Assembly (NCBI RefSeq): GCF_006335005.1
Contig: NZ_VDMP01000021.1
Span: 24,089 to 88,088 of the forward strand
From: Nocardioides albidus
GTDB taxonomy: Bacteria; Actinomycetota; Actinomycetes; Propionibacteriales; Nocardioidaceae
Direction: 5' to 3'
Length of the DNA stretch: 64,000 bases
Of this stretch, positions 30,914 through 38,665 are shown in pieces. Positions within the stretch are counted from its first letter, which is position 1, and each line of letters starts with the position of its first letter. A program made the translations under genes and the position numbers. The notes below the pieces were generated by a model. That model was not told the origin of the DNA. It was given only the letters and a program-made list of their open reading frames with translations, and did no database searches.

Positions 30914-30977
30914 GTCCCTTTGTCTCTTAATAAGTGACAAAGGGACGCCTGCGCCCGTAGACTTGACACTTAATAAA
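30914..30977 (+). promoter_or_regulatory. Palindromic control region of the Fic gene
   Basis: GTCCCTTTGTC (30914-30924) and GACAAAGGGAC (30936-30946) are exact reverse complements; between them CTTAATAAG (30926-30934) is itself palindromic, giving a 33-nt near-perfect palindrome. A related half, CTTAATAAAGGAC, starts at 30969, just after TTGACA (30963-30968). The whole region is strikingly A+T-rich for this genome. It is most simply an operator, and repeated CTTAATAA(G/A) suggests two binding sites. Confidence 0.75.
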
Positions 30978-30989
30978 GGACATACGGAC

Positions 30990-32147
30990 ATGACTTCCCT
31001 CTTCGCCACCCCAGACCCGGATCTCGAAGACCAGCAGGCCATCGGGGAGATCCACGAAACGCGCGCATCGCTCGCGGACTACCTACGCGCACCCAAACGC
31101 TGGAACGGACTGCTCCGACGCACCTCCACAGCGCGCGCTATCCAGGGCTCCAACACCATCGAGGGCTACACCGTGAGCGAGGAGGACGCCGTCGCGGCCG
31201 TCGATGACGAGCCTCCGCTGAGCGCCGACGACGCGACCTGGCTCGAGATCATCGCCTACCGCCGGGTCCTCACCTACGTCCTCAACGTGGCAACGGAGCC
31301 AGGCTTCGTGATCGACGAGGCTGTCCTCCGGTCGATGCACTTCATGCTGCTCGATCACGACCTGTCCAAGACACCCGGTCGCTACCGCACCAAGGAGATC
31401 TTCGTCCGCGACGACAAGCGCGGCGTCAACGTCTACGCAGGTCCGGACGGCGATCTGGTACCGGAGTTGATGCGTTCGCTGTCCGAGTCGCTGTCGACGC
31501 CCACAGCCGACGATCCGTTGGTGCGCGGGGCGATGGCCCACCTGAACCTCGTCATGATCCACCCCTTCCGCGACGGAAACGGGCGCATGGCCCGCGCCCT
31601 CCAGACGATGGTGCTCGCACAGGACCAAGTGGTCGAGCCGACCTTCTCCAGCATTGAGGAGTGGCTCGGCAACAACACCCAAGACTATTACGACGTCCTT
31701 GCAGCGACCGGGCACGGTGCTTGGAACCCTGGAAACGATGCGACGCTTTGGGTGAAGTTCAACCTGCGGGCGCATCACATGCAGGCTCAGACGATGCGCC
31801 GCCGATTCGACGAGGCCGAGATCCAGTGGCGCAAGATCGACGAACTGGTCGCAGAGCACCGCCTCAACGACAGGATCGGCGCAGCGCTCTTCGATGCATT
31901 GATCGGGTTGCGCGTGACACGGCCGTCCTACGTGAAGCTCACCGAGTTGGACGAACGGACCGCCACACGAGACTTGGTCAGCGCCGCCAACATCGGCCTC
32001 CTGGAAGCACGAGGCGAGCGGCGCGGTCGCCACTACGTCGCCGGCGAACCGCTCCGGCGGATCCAAGCCGCGCTGAGGGCGGACCGCAAGCCCTTGGACG
32101 ATCCCTATCCGACACTCATCGGCGAGATCCGGCGAGCGCGGCCGTGA
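30990..32147 (+). CDS. Fic-family protein (AMPylator type)
   Basis: 385 aa. The catalytic Fic loop HPFRDGNGRMAR (His191) is complete, so transfer of AMP or a related group onto a target protein is expected. SNTIEG at 54-59 matches the (S/T)xxxE(G/N) inhibitory-helix motif of class II Fic proteins, in which Glu58 self-inhibits the enzyme. The C-terminal 100 residues (VTRPSYVKLTELDERTATRD onward) look like a winged helix, as in DNA-binding Fic proteins. ATG 30990 follows AAAGGA by 9 nt; an upstream in-frame extension would run through the palindrome and is rejected. Confidence 0.9.
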   Translation: MTSLFATPDPDLEDQQAIGEIHETRASLADYLRAPKRWNGLLRRTSTARAIQGSNTIEGYTVSEEDAVAAVDDEPPLSADDATWLEIIAYRRVLTYVLNVATEPGFVIDEAVLRSMHFMLLDHDLSKTPGRYRTKEIFVRDDKRGVNVYAGPDGDLVPELMRSLSESLSTPTADDPLVRGAMAHLNLVMIHPFRDGNGRMARALQTMVLAQDQVVEPTFSSIEEWLGNNTQDYYDVLAATGHGAWNPGNDATLWVKFNLRAHHMQAQTMRRRFDEAEIQWRKIDELVAEHRLNDRIGAALFDALIGLRVTRPSYVKLTELDERTATRDLVSAANIGLLEARGERRGRHYVAGEPLRRIQAALRADRKPLDDPYPTLIGEIRRARP

Positions 32148-32156
32148 AGACACCGT

Positions 32157-32417
32157 CTAACAACCCCGTAGGGACAGCTGCCCATCGAAATCATCGGCGT
32201 CCGGTTGACGGGGTGTGTTTCCGATTAGGAAGCCGTCGACCCAGCGCGTGGCGTCCGGCAGCGCGTCCGACATTTCGCTCTTGGAGACTCTGAAGCTCGC
32301 CTGATCCGTCTGGCACCAGGCGGCTATCCGGCCCGGGAAGGTCCGCCATTGCTCACACAGGACGTAGTCGCGTTCGCCCGGGTGATTGCGACATTCGAAC
32401 CAAAGTGGCTCTTCCAA
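32157..32417 (-). CDS. Small hypothetical ORF
   Basis: 86 aa reading frame (MEEPLWFECRNHPGERDYVL at the start) between the Fic gene and the broken DUF3885 copy. No family is recognised, no ribosome binding site stands out and its start overlaps the relic on the other strand, so it may be a gene fragment or chance. It is listed because nothing else explains 32148-32404. Confidence 0.25.
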   Translation of the reverse strand: MEEPLWFECRNHPGERDYVLCEQWRTFPGRIAAWCQTDQASFRVSKSEMSDALPDATRWVDGFLIGNTPRQPDADDFDGQLSLRGC

Positions 32418-32541
32418 AGCTCGAATGGCTCTACTGCCCTTACGGGTGGGCCCCGACGTTGTCCCTCAAAGTGCGTTCGAGCGCGACGCCCTCAAGGCTC
32501 GTCATGCCGGCTGGTTGTCTTCGTACCCAGGCGGTCTCTGA
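32405..32541 (+). pseudogene. DUF3885-like gene fragment (C-terminus)
   Basis: VALPKLEWLYCPY, then after a frameshift PDVVPQSAFERDALKARHAG and WLSSYPGGL with a TGA at 32539-32541. This aligns residue for residue with the last 45 residues of the intact gene at 30149-30850 (DLEWLYCPY, ADVLLPSAVERDALMKRHAD, WLSAHPQGL). The front of the gene is missing. It is a duplicate or the remains of a second immunity-like gene. Confidence 0.75.
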
Positions 32542-32560
32542 CGATGACACTGCGGCATGC

Positions 32561-33060
32561 ACCAGCCTCGATGCGCTGCACGAACTCGTCGACCCAGGCC
32601 ACGGCGGCACCCACGTCAGGCAGTACGTCCATGTCCTCGATCACGGTCTCATACAGCGTGTCCCAACCGGCACCAGACTCGATGGTCGGCGGCCATGGTT
32701 TCTGGCGCCGGTAGTCGAAGAGCTGGATGCACGTGGCCTTGACCTGCGCGAGGTCGAGGTCTGCGCCCTTGTCGAGCAACTGAAGGTCGACGAGGTCGCG
32801 CACTCGCGCGCTGCCAGGCGGCCGAGACCGCATGCAGATTCTGGACGACCTGGTGATCGGCATGCATCACCGGCCCCGGCTTGGGCGCCTTCGAGACCGA
32901 CCTCGGTGAAGAGCTGCACCAAGCCGCCGGCGAGTTGGTACTCCGGCTCCTCGAAGTCGCTATGGAACCGAGCCAACGGCTGCACGCGAGCAGCGTGGAG
33001 ATCCTGGGTGAGTTCACAGTTGAGCGAACGGCGGGTGCGGCCCAGACCAATGTCAGAGCC
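32561..33060 (-). pseudogene. AbiEii-type nucleotidyltransferase toxin relic
   Basis: Three reading frames must be joined: SDIGLGRTRRSLN with VQPLARFHSDFEEPEYQLAG and LVQLFTEVGLE; then PKPGPVMHADHQVVQNLHAV; then RVRDLVDLQLLDKGADLDLA, IQLFDYRRQKPWPP and AVAWVDEFVQRIEAG. Together they resemble the C-terminal half of AbiEii/AbiGii toxins (the RxRDLVDLQLL and LFxxRxxxxWPP stretches). At least two frameshifts and loss of the N-terminal nucleotidyltransferase core make it non-functional. No AbiEi antitoxin gene is visible. Confidence 0.7.
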
Positions 33061-33075
33061 GCACTCGTCAGTGAC

Positions 33076-33294
33076 TCAAGATTCAATGCCCCGGTTCTTC
33101 AGGTACCGGGCGGCCACGATCACACCTGTCAGTGAACCAAGAACCACCATGCTCCAGCGAAGTGCTGGGCTGTGATTCAGCCAACCCAGCTGAGCGGCGA
33201 GCGCGATCAAGCCGGCCACCAACGCACCGCTCAGCATGCCTGCTGCAACCGATTCCAGTTGAAGTCGCCATTTCTGACGAGGCTGCCTATCCAC
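33076..33294 (-). CDS. Possible small two-helix membrane protein
   Basis: 72 aa from GTG 33294: a charged start (DRQPRQKWRLQLES) and two hydrophobic segments, AAGMLSGALVAGLIALAAQL and WSMVVLGSLTGVIVAARYL, ending KNRGIES. The GTG overlaps the stop of an upstream open frame (CTAGTGG), suggesting past translational coupling. No family is recognised. It sits among relics and may not be expressed. Confidence 0.35.
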   Translation of the reverse strand: MDRQPRQKWRLQLESVAAGMLSGALVAGLIALAAQLGWLNHSPALRWSMVVLGSLTGVIVAARYLKNRGIES

Positions 33295-33335
33295 TAGCGC
33301 CACTTGAGGACGAGCTTGGGCTCCGTCGAACCGTC

Positions 33336-33500
33336 CGCGGGCGATTCTTGCCACGCATCTGCCACGCATGAGGCCCGAACATGCCTCTGACCTGCACAAA
33401 CGCGCCAGATCAGTAGTACCAGGGGGACGATTCGAGGGGTTCTTGGGCCTTGGTGACTGACACTGGACATGACCGGAAACTCTGTCTGACCTGCGCAAAC
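33336..33500. repeat. Right att-like module with 17-bp direct repeat
   Basis: Contains GATTCTTGCCACGC and a second CTGCCACGC (33342-33370), GACCTGCACAAAC (33389-33401), the exact 17-bp repeat GATCAGTAGTACCAGGG (33408-33424) and GACCTGCGCAAAC (33488-33500). The 93 bases from the 17-mer to the second GACCTG element correspond to 29966-30048. With the left copy it brackets 3.4 kb that includes the Fic gene and relics. No integrase gene survives nearby. The rest of the gap to 33761 shows no gene I can support. Confidence 0.65.
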
Positions 33501-33761
33501 ACGCCCGCCCGTTCGTTGATCGTCGATGGCCAGCAGTGGTCGTTCCGGGACCTTCTGCGGACTATCTGCGGACCGCAGGCGGCTGGTCGTCGTCGCGCCC
33601 TCGTTAGTACCAATGCCGCGGAACGAAGCAGTGAGAACACCTTTGGGCGAGGTCACCAGACTTCCGGAACGTGGACTACGCGGGTCCTTCTGATCCGCAT
33701 GGCTCTGCTGGAGCGTCCGGCGCCGACGACCATCATATGCGTTTCACCTGACCACCGAAGG

Positions 33762-33950
33762 TCAGGGACGTCCCCAGAACCGGTCCTCGGCTACGCCGTT
33801 CTCGGAGAACAGGTGCACCTCGACGATCTTGCCGTCACGGACAGTAAGCAGGTCCACTCCGGTCATGTCCATCGACGCCCCATCGCGGCGGCCGGTGAAG
33901 CGCACAGGCACAGCAACCAGCTCGCCGTTGACCATGGCCGGGCCCGTCAC
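33762..33950 (-). pseudogene. SnoaL/NTF2-like protein fragment
   Basis: The last 60 residues of a SnoaL-like (NTF2-fold) protein: GPAMVNGELVAVPVRFTGRR, MTGVDLLTVRDGKIVEVHLF and the typical ending AEDRFWGRP. The N-terminal half is gone: upstream of residue one the sequence turns abruptly into an HxlR-type regulator on the opposite strand. The open frame continues to 34190 but without SnoaL similarity. Confidence 0.7.
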
Positions 33951-34235
33951 CGCGAGCTGGAAGCTCCTCTGGCTGGACGACGGGCCGCTTCGGTTCGGCG
34001 CGCTCCGCGAGAGAGTCGACGGCATCAGCGGCAAGGTCCTCACCGAGACCCTGCGCGACCTCGAGCGCGACGGGACCTCACCCGCACTATGTACAACGAG
34101 ATGCCACTCCGCGTGGAGTACGAACTCACCGCCCTCGGCCAGACCCTGCGCAAGCCCCTCGCCGCGCTCGGGCAATGGGCCGAAGAGCACATCGAGACAG
34201 TCCTACGCGCCCGCGACGAATACGACAGCCGCTGA
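33946..34235 (+). pseudogene. HxlR-family regulator fragment, frameshifted
   Basis: WKLLWLDDGPLRFGALRERV, DGISGKVLTETLRDLERDG in one frame, then after a frameshift near 34074-34080 LTRTMYNEMPLRVEYELTAL, GQTLRKPLAALGQWAEEH to a TGA at 34235. This is the HxlR winged-helix pattern (GPLRFxxL, GISxKxLTxTLRxLExDG, VEYxLTxLG). The N-terminus is missing at the junction with the SnoaL-like fragment. The two were probably a divergent regulator/target pair before a deletion. Confidence 0.75.
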
Positions 34236-34762
34236 AGACTGCAATCTGTGCGCCGCGGTGAGCACGCCCTCGATCCAGCGATTCAGTGTCCTCACGAGAT
34301 AGCCATAGGCGGAGACAATCAGGCCCGGCTCGAGCTAAGTCATCCTCCAGCGAGAAGCGAGACGGCCTTGTCGGGGGACAATTCGAGGGCCTTCTGGGGC
34401 TTGACGACTGCCGCTGACGGTGATTAGAAAACACGGCCAGACCTGCGCGAACACTGCATGCCGGCCGATGATGGTTGATGGTGAAAATTCGTGGTCCCGT
34501 GACGACCATCTGCCGACTGCCGGCTCGCCCCGGTCGCGTGTCGGCGCCGCCCGCCGGGAGCGATTTCCGCTCCCGGCGACCCGCCTCTCCGACTCCGGGT
34601 GGGCCGGCCAGGCCAATGCGACGCCAGGAAGGAGCGCTCTACCTTCTGAGGCGAGCACGAGCTCGGTTGCCACTGCCTCTGTCGTGGGCGACGCCACAGG
34701 CGTCCGCCCACGACGACCACCATGTTGCTTGGCGGCACTCGTGGACCCGCAGGGTCCGCTCT
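34236..34762. other. Gene-free stretch with third att-like module copy
   Basis: No convincing gene on either strand. 34373-34487 aligns with 33422-33530: GGGGGACAATTCGAGGG matches GGGGGACGATTCGAGGG, and GACCTGCGCGAAC (34440-34452) matches GACCTGCGCAAAC; the 17-bp repeat itself is not conserved. The overall identity is moderate by eye. 34500-34762 shows nothing I can identify. Confidence 0.5.
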
Positions 34763-35398
34763 TCAGCCGGCGAAGGAGGCGCGGCCCTGCATGGCGGAAG
34801 TGCCGAGGTCACTCTTGGGCAGCGCGGCTCCAGCGGCGACGGCCTCCGCCCAGGCTTTGGTGCTGGCGACCGCTGCGAAGTTGGAGTGCAGCAGCACGAG
34901 CAGGGCCTGGTGCAGCTCGTCGGCGGAGACCTTGCCCGCCTCGTTGGCCAGGTGGATCGCACCGCTCGCATCAGAGAGGATCTCCGCAGCCAGGCCGAGC
35001 TCCTCGGCGCCCACCGCTGTGGCGATGTCGCAGTTGTTGGTCATAAAGCCGACGATGGTGATGGTGTCGACCTCCTGCTCGAGCAGCCATGCGGCGACGT
35101 CGGTGCCAGCGAAGACGCTGCCCTTGTCCTTGGTCACCCGCTTCCAGGAGGGCTTCAGGCGCCGCTCGATCTCGGGGCGCAACGACCAGCTGTGACTTCC
35201 GACGGCGAAGACCGGCGCGCCCTCGGGCAGCTCGTGCTGGACGACGACCACGGGCATGTCCTGGCGCTCCGCGGTATCGAGCGCGGCCAGGATGTTGGCA
35301 AGAGACTGCTCGCGTGACGGGGACTGGATCTGGAGGATGCCGTCGAAGTACTCCTGCTGGACGTCGACGACGATCAGCGCGCGGCGGGGCGTGGACAC
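34763..35398 (-). CDS. Isochorismatase-family cysteine hydrolase
   Basis: 211 aa from GTG 35398 (AGGAG 8 nt upstream); the frame is open beyond but overlaps the divergent gene. The catalytic Asp (VVDVQQEYF), Lys (in TKDKGSVF) and nucleophile Cys (GFMTNNCDIATA) of the isochorismatase-like hydrolase superfamily are all present. Members cleave isochorismate, nicotinamide, N-carbamoyl compounds and similar amides. It is divergent from a GlxA-type regulator, which probably controls it. Confidence 0.88.
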   Translation of the reverse strand: MSTPRRALIVVDVQQEYFDGILQIQSPSREQSLANILAALDTAERQDMPVVVVQHELPEGAPVFAVGSHSWSLRPEIERRLKPSWKRVTKDKGSVFAGTDVAAWLLEQEVDTITIVGFMTNNCDIATAVGAEELGLAAEILSDASGAIHLANEAGKVSADELHQALLVLLHSNFAAVASTKAWAEAVAAGAALPKSDLGTSAMQGRASFAG

Positions 35399-35504
35399 AG
35401 AGACTCTCCTGCTTAGGTGGGTGGGGCCTTCCCCTCCACTCTGGTCGCTGCGAGGCGGTACCGTGAGTGGCACGAAAGACGACCTTCGATGAGATCGGGC
35501 CACA

Positions 35505-36458
35505 ATGCGCATCGTCGTGCACGCCTTCGACGGCATAACCATGTTCCACCTTGCCGCTCCGCTGCTGGTTTTCGGCGAGGTCAGCCGCCTCGGTCTGGCC
35601 GAAGGATGGACTCCCGTCGTGTGGACCGAGGACGGGCACGGCATCCGGACCGCCGAGGGGCTCCGGGTCGAAGCCGTCGCAGGACCCGACGTCGTCGAGG
35701 ACGCCGACCTCGTGGTGATGCCGTCGTGGCCGAGCGACCTCCCGCCAACCGACGCGGTCCTGGCCGACAGGATCCGCGCCGCGCAGGCGCGGGGCAGCCA
35801 CATCGCAGGGCTGTGCCTCGGAGCCTTCCCCGTCGTGGACAGCGGGGTCCTCGACGGAAGGGATGTCGTCACCCACTGGGGCGCGGTCGAAGAGCTCGCC
35901 AAGCGACGCCCGGATGTGACCGTCACGCCGGCAGCGCTCTATCGGGACCACGGCGACGTCCTCACATCCGCCGGCACGGCGTCGGCAATCGACGCGTGTT
36001 TGTCGATCGTGCGCTCGCAGCTCGGATCGACCGCGGCAGCCACCGTCGCTCGCCATCTCGTCGTCGCGCCCCAGCGCGAAGGCGACCAGGCTCAGTACGT
36101 CGACCGCCCCATACCGGCGGCGGGGGGCGTGGGCGACCTCGGAACCACAATCGACTGGGCCCTCGCCCACCTCGATGAGCGACTCTCGGTCGACGACCTG
36201 GCAGCCCACGCCCGGATGAGCCGGCGCAACTTCACGCGCCGATTCGCGGAGGTCACCGGCACAACACCAGCACGATGGGTCCTCACTCGTCGTCTCGACG
36301 AAGCTCGCCGCCTCCTCGAGACGACGACCTGGCCGATCTCCCGCATCGCAGAAGAGTGCGGCTTCAGCAGCGTCGTGACCTTCCGGCAGAACTTCACTAC
36401 AGCGTTCGCGACGACGCCGACTTCCTATCGACGGCGATTCGCGCCAGCTGGACCATAG
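35505..36458 (+). CDS. GlxA-family AraC-type regulator
   Basis: 317 aa with an N-terminal DJ-1/PfpI-like domain (about 1-170; nucleophile-elbow-like GLCLGAFPV) and a C-terminal AraC double helix-turn-helix (about 215-317; LSVDDLAAHARMSRRNFTRR and ISRIAEECGFSSVVTFRQNF). The GlxA type often controls amine or amino-acid-derived compound breakdown. The 106-bp gap to the divergent isochorismatase-like gene should hold both promoters; no repeat stands out. Confidence 0.92.
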   Translation: MRIVVHAFDGITMFHLAAPLLVFGEVSRLGLAEGWTPVVWTEDGHGIRTAEGLRVEAVAGPDVVEDADLVVMPSWPSDLPPTDAVLADRIRAAQARGSHIAGLCLGAFPVVDSGVLDGRDVVTHWGAVEELAKRRPDVTVTPAALYRDHGDVLTSAGTASAIDACLSIVRSQLGSTAAATVARHLVVAPQREGDQAQYVDRPIPAAGGVGDLGTTIDWALAHLDERLSVDDLAAHARMSRRNFTRRFAEVTGTTPARWVLTRRLDEARRLLETTTWPISRIAEECGFSSVVTFRQNFTTAFATTPTSYRRRFAPAGP

Positions 36459-36616
36459 GCGTCACCGGTTGCGAGCCGCGCCAGTCCTCCGCGAGGCAGC
36501 ACGTCGAAGTCTCCGATCAGCAGCCCGACCAGAGCAGGAGTCGCGCGACGATCTCGTCCAACGAGACCTGGCATGGCCGGTCTACGACGTCTCCATCAGA
36601 GGCGCCGCGCGGAGCC

Positions 36617-36633
36617 GAGGATGACTCATCCTC
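36617..36633. other. Perfect 8-bp palindrome between convergent genes
   Basis: GAGGATGA-C-TCATCCTC lies in the 210-bp gap between the convergent glxA-like gene and cbtA. With a one-base centre it would be a poor hairpin, so it may be a protein site or part of a weak terminator. The rest of the gap (36459-36668) shows no gene. Confidence 0.5.
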
Positions 36634-36668
36634 CGATTTGACGACGGGCGCACGGCGTCGCCTCCAGC

Positions 36669-37466
36669 TCATCGACCCCGAGCCATCAAGCTCACCGACT
36701 CACGCTCTCGTTCGCGATGCAGCAACACGCCATGAACGATCCCCATCGTCGTCCACAGGGCGGCCGTCTGCACCAGCGATCCGACACGGAAGTCCCAGAC
36801 GAGATCAGCAGGAATTACCGAAGGCACTCGCTCCTCGACGTGCGGCACCGAAAAGACGACCAAGGCGCCGATCGCGACCGCCGCTGCAGTCAGGAGCCAG
36901 CGCCCCTCCGGCGCGATGCCCCTGTCGACCGCTGCCCGATGGAGCGCGAATACGACTCCGACGAAGAGCACGCCGACCAAGATGATCAACAGATATATCA
37001 GCGTCCGCCGGCCCACGGTGTCCGAGCTGCCGATCCCGGGCGGATTAGCCGGCACCATCACGCTCGGCACGGCAGCGACGACGGTGAACGCCAGCGCCGC
37101 GAGGCTCAGCGCCCTTCCCAGATCCGTCTCCTCAGAGAAGCGGTGCTGCACACGCGCGTAGATCACGGCGAATGCAAGTCCGAGGAGCACGCCAACGACG
37201 AGAACGGTGATCGTGCCCCCGATCTGCTGCTGCAGGCGCGTCACCGTGGCGCCGTGTTCGTGAGCACCCCCGGCCTCGTGCCGGCCGTGCATCTCCTCCT
37301 CGAGCAGGATGGCTCGGCCGATGACCGGTTCGACCATCAGCCAGAGGACCACGACAGACGCTAGGCCGCCCGCTGCTCCCGCGACCGCACCACACCTGAG
37401 GCGCAGCCCCCAGGACGTCGCAGCCACGGTGTCAGTCGCACGGCACGCCGAGTGCATGCCGTCCAT
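36669..37466 (-). CDS. cbtA: CbtA-type cobalt transporter subunit
   Basis: 265 aa membrane protein with about six helices and a His/Glu-rich loop after the first helix (EEEMHGRHEAGGAHEHG), matching the CbtA family predicted to take up cobalt. Its start lies 35 bases inside cbtB. It is the last gene of the nitrile hydratase operon; that hydratase is of the cobalt type, so this gene pair most likely feeds Co to its maturation rather than only to cobalamin synthesis. Confidence 0.88.
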   Translation of the reverse strand: MDGMHSACRATDTVAATSWGLRLRCGAVAGAAGGLASVVVLWLMVEPVIGRAILLEEEMHGRHEAGGAHEHGATVTRLQQQIGGTITVLVVGVLLGLAFAVIYARVQHRFSEETDLGRALSLAALAFTVVAAVPSVMVPANPPGIGSSDTVGRRTLIYLLIILVGVLFVGVVFALHRAAVDRGIAPEGRWLLTAAAVAIGALVVFSVPHVEERVPSVIPADLVWDFRVGSLVQTAALWTTMGIVHGVLLHRERERESVSLMARGR

Positions 37467-37635
37467 CGTGCGTGACCTCGTGCAGCCACGAGCCCATCTC
37501 GGCAGAGAGGAGAGAGTCGTTCCCCTGGAGGATCAAGAACACGGCAAGCAGCGCCACGGCCGCGAGTGCCGAGGCCCAGAGCGGCACGGCCGACGAGGTG
37601 GGACGATGGGCGAGGGGGGTGGATTCGATGTTCAC
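37432..37635 (-). CDS. cbtB: CbtB-type cobalt transporter subunit
   Basis: 67 aa with one membrane helix (about 18-37) and the C-terminal signature LHEVTHDGRHALGVPCD, the CbtB HDGRHxLGxPC motif. GTG 37635 overlaps the stop of the hydratase accessory gene (GTGA) and follows GGAGG. It pairs with cbtA. Confidence 0.9.
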   Translation of the reverse strand: MNIESTPLAHRPTSSAVPLWASALAAVALLAVFLILQGNDSLLSAEMGSWLHEVTHDGRHALGVPCD

Positions 37636-38069
37636 GGTGCCTCCGGGATCGACGTCGTCCTCGCGGGGTCGACGGCGATCGGCTCGTAATGCGGTTCGTG
37701 ATGGTTGCGGTTCTTGGGGGTGGCGAGGACGTCGCAGGTGCGGACCTCCACAGCGTCGCGATCGACCGTCCCCCGCTCGCCCAGCACCGCCTCGAACGCC
37801 CGGACCCAGTGCTCGTAGTACGACCATGGGGCACGCGTGGCGGCGGGGGATTCTTCCCACTGCCGGATGGAGGCGATCAGGGCCTGCTGGAACTCGCCCC
37901 AGGGATAGCCACCGGCCTCGTAGGCGGCGACGACGAGGGCGAAGGCGCGCAGCTCCCACGGCTCGTCGAAGGCGAGGTCGCCGGAGCGACCCGGGAGATC
38001 GCCGACAAGTGTGTCCAGCCCGCGCCGCAGCTCCGCCGTCAGCTCGGCGCCCGCCACCGGGGTCGTCAC
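37632..38069 (-). CDS. Nitrile hydratase accessory protein
   Basis: 145 aa. [20 protein letters not shown] and [13 protein letters not shown] match the small accessory/activator proteins that resemble the N-terminal part of the hydratase beta subunit and help insert cobalt. GTG 38069 overlaps the alpha-subunit stop (GTGA), so translation is coupled. The C-terminal end is [20 protein letters not shown]. Confidence 0.85.
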   Translation of the reverse strand: MTTPVAGAELTAELRRGLDTLVGDLPGRSGDLAFDEPWELRAFALVVAAYEAGGYPWGEFQQALIASIRQWEESPAATRAPWSYYEHWVRAFEAVLGERGTVDRDAVEVRTCDVLATPKNRNHHEPHYEPIAVDPARTTSIPEAP

Positions 38070-38665
38070 GAGACCGCCCCGACGGGAGCGACGCCGATCA
38101 TCGAGTCGCGGGTGACCAACGTGGCGAGCTGCTCCTCCGACCACCCGTCCGTGCCGGCCGGACGCTGGGGCAGCACCCAGTAGCGGATCTCGGAGCTGGA
38201 GTCCCAGACGCGGATCTCCCTGGTATCGGGGATCTCGTAGCCGAAGTCCTCGGCCAGCACCTTGCGCGGCGCGCGGACCATGCGGGAGCGGTACTGCGGC
38301 TCCTTGTACCAGTTGGGCGGCAGGCCGAGGACGGGCCACGGGTAGCAGGAGCACAGGGTGCAGACGACGGCGTGGTGCACCTCGTCGCTGTCCTCGAGGA
38401 CCACCATGTGCTCGCCCTGGCCACCTCCGATGCCGAGCTCGGCGCAGGCCGCGGTCGCATCCTGGAGGAGTCGGGCCTTGAACTCCGGGTCGGCCCAGGC
38501 CTTGGCGACCACCTTCGCGCCGAGTTGGGGCCCGACCTCGTTCTCGTAGATGTCGACATAGCGGTCGACCATCTCGGTGGTCAGCAGTCCCTGCTCGATG
38601 AGCATGGACTCCAGCGCCTTCACCCGCGCCGCGATCTCCTCGGACGTACGGTCGGCTTCACTCAC
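38066..38665 (-). CDS. nthA: Nitrile hydratase alpha subunit, cobalt type
   Basis: 199 aa metal-binding subunit; the enzyme hydrates nitriles to amides. The metal-site motif is Val-Cys102-Thr-Leu-Cys105-Ser-Cys107; Thr in this position is the mark of cobalt (rather than iron) hydratases. Gene order is beta then alpha, the usual cobalt-type order. GTG 38665 lies 8 bases within the beta gene; the accessory gene overlaps its end. Confidence 0.95.
   Translation of the reverse strand: MSEADRTSEEIAARVKALESMLIEQGLLTTEMVDRYVDIYENEVGPQLGAKVVAKAWADPEFKARLLQDATAACAELGIGGGQGEHMVVLEDSDEVHHAVVCTLCSCYPWPVLGLPPNWYKEPQYRSRMVRAPRKVLAEDFGYEIPDTREIRVWDSSSEIRYWVLPQRPAGTDGWSEEQLATLVTRDSMIGVAPVGAVS

Noticed and set aside
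30861-30989. Longer Fic protein starting at 30861
   Set aside because: The added 43 residues would be translated across the palindromic operator and TTGACA box; ATG 30990 has a suitable AAAGGA and a normal Fic N-terminus.
30990-32147. A Fic/antitoxin (FicTA-type) pair
   Set aside because: No small antitoxin gene adjoins the Fic gene; the inhibitory SNTIEG motif lies within the protein, so it is class II rather than class I.
33450-34235. Continuous plus-strand frame of 261 codons
   Set aside because: Only its last 50 residues resemble a protein (HxlR), and the matching first part is in another frame; the rest is antisense to the SnoaL-like fragment. It is a frameshifted relic, not a gene.
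37632-37700. Cobalamin riboswitch upstream of cbtB
   Set aside because: cbtB starts within the stop codon of the preceding gene, leaving no leader, and no B12-box-like sequence was seen.
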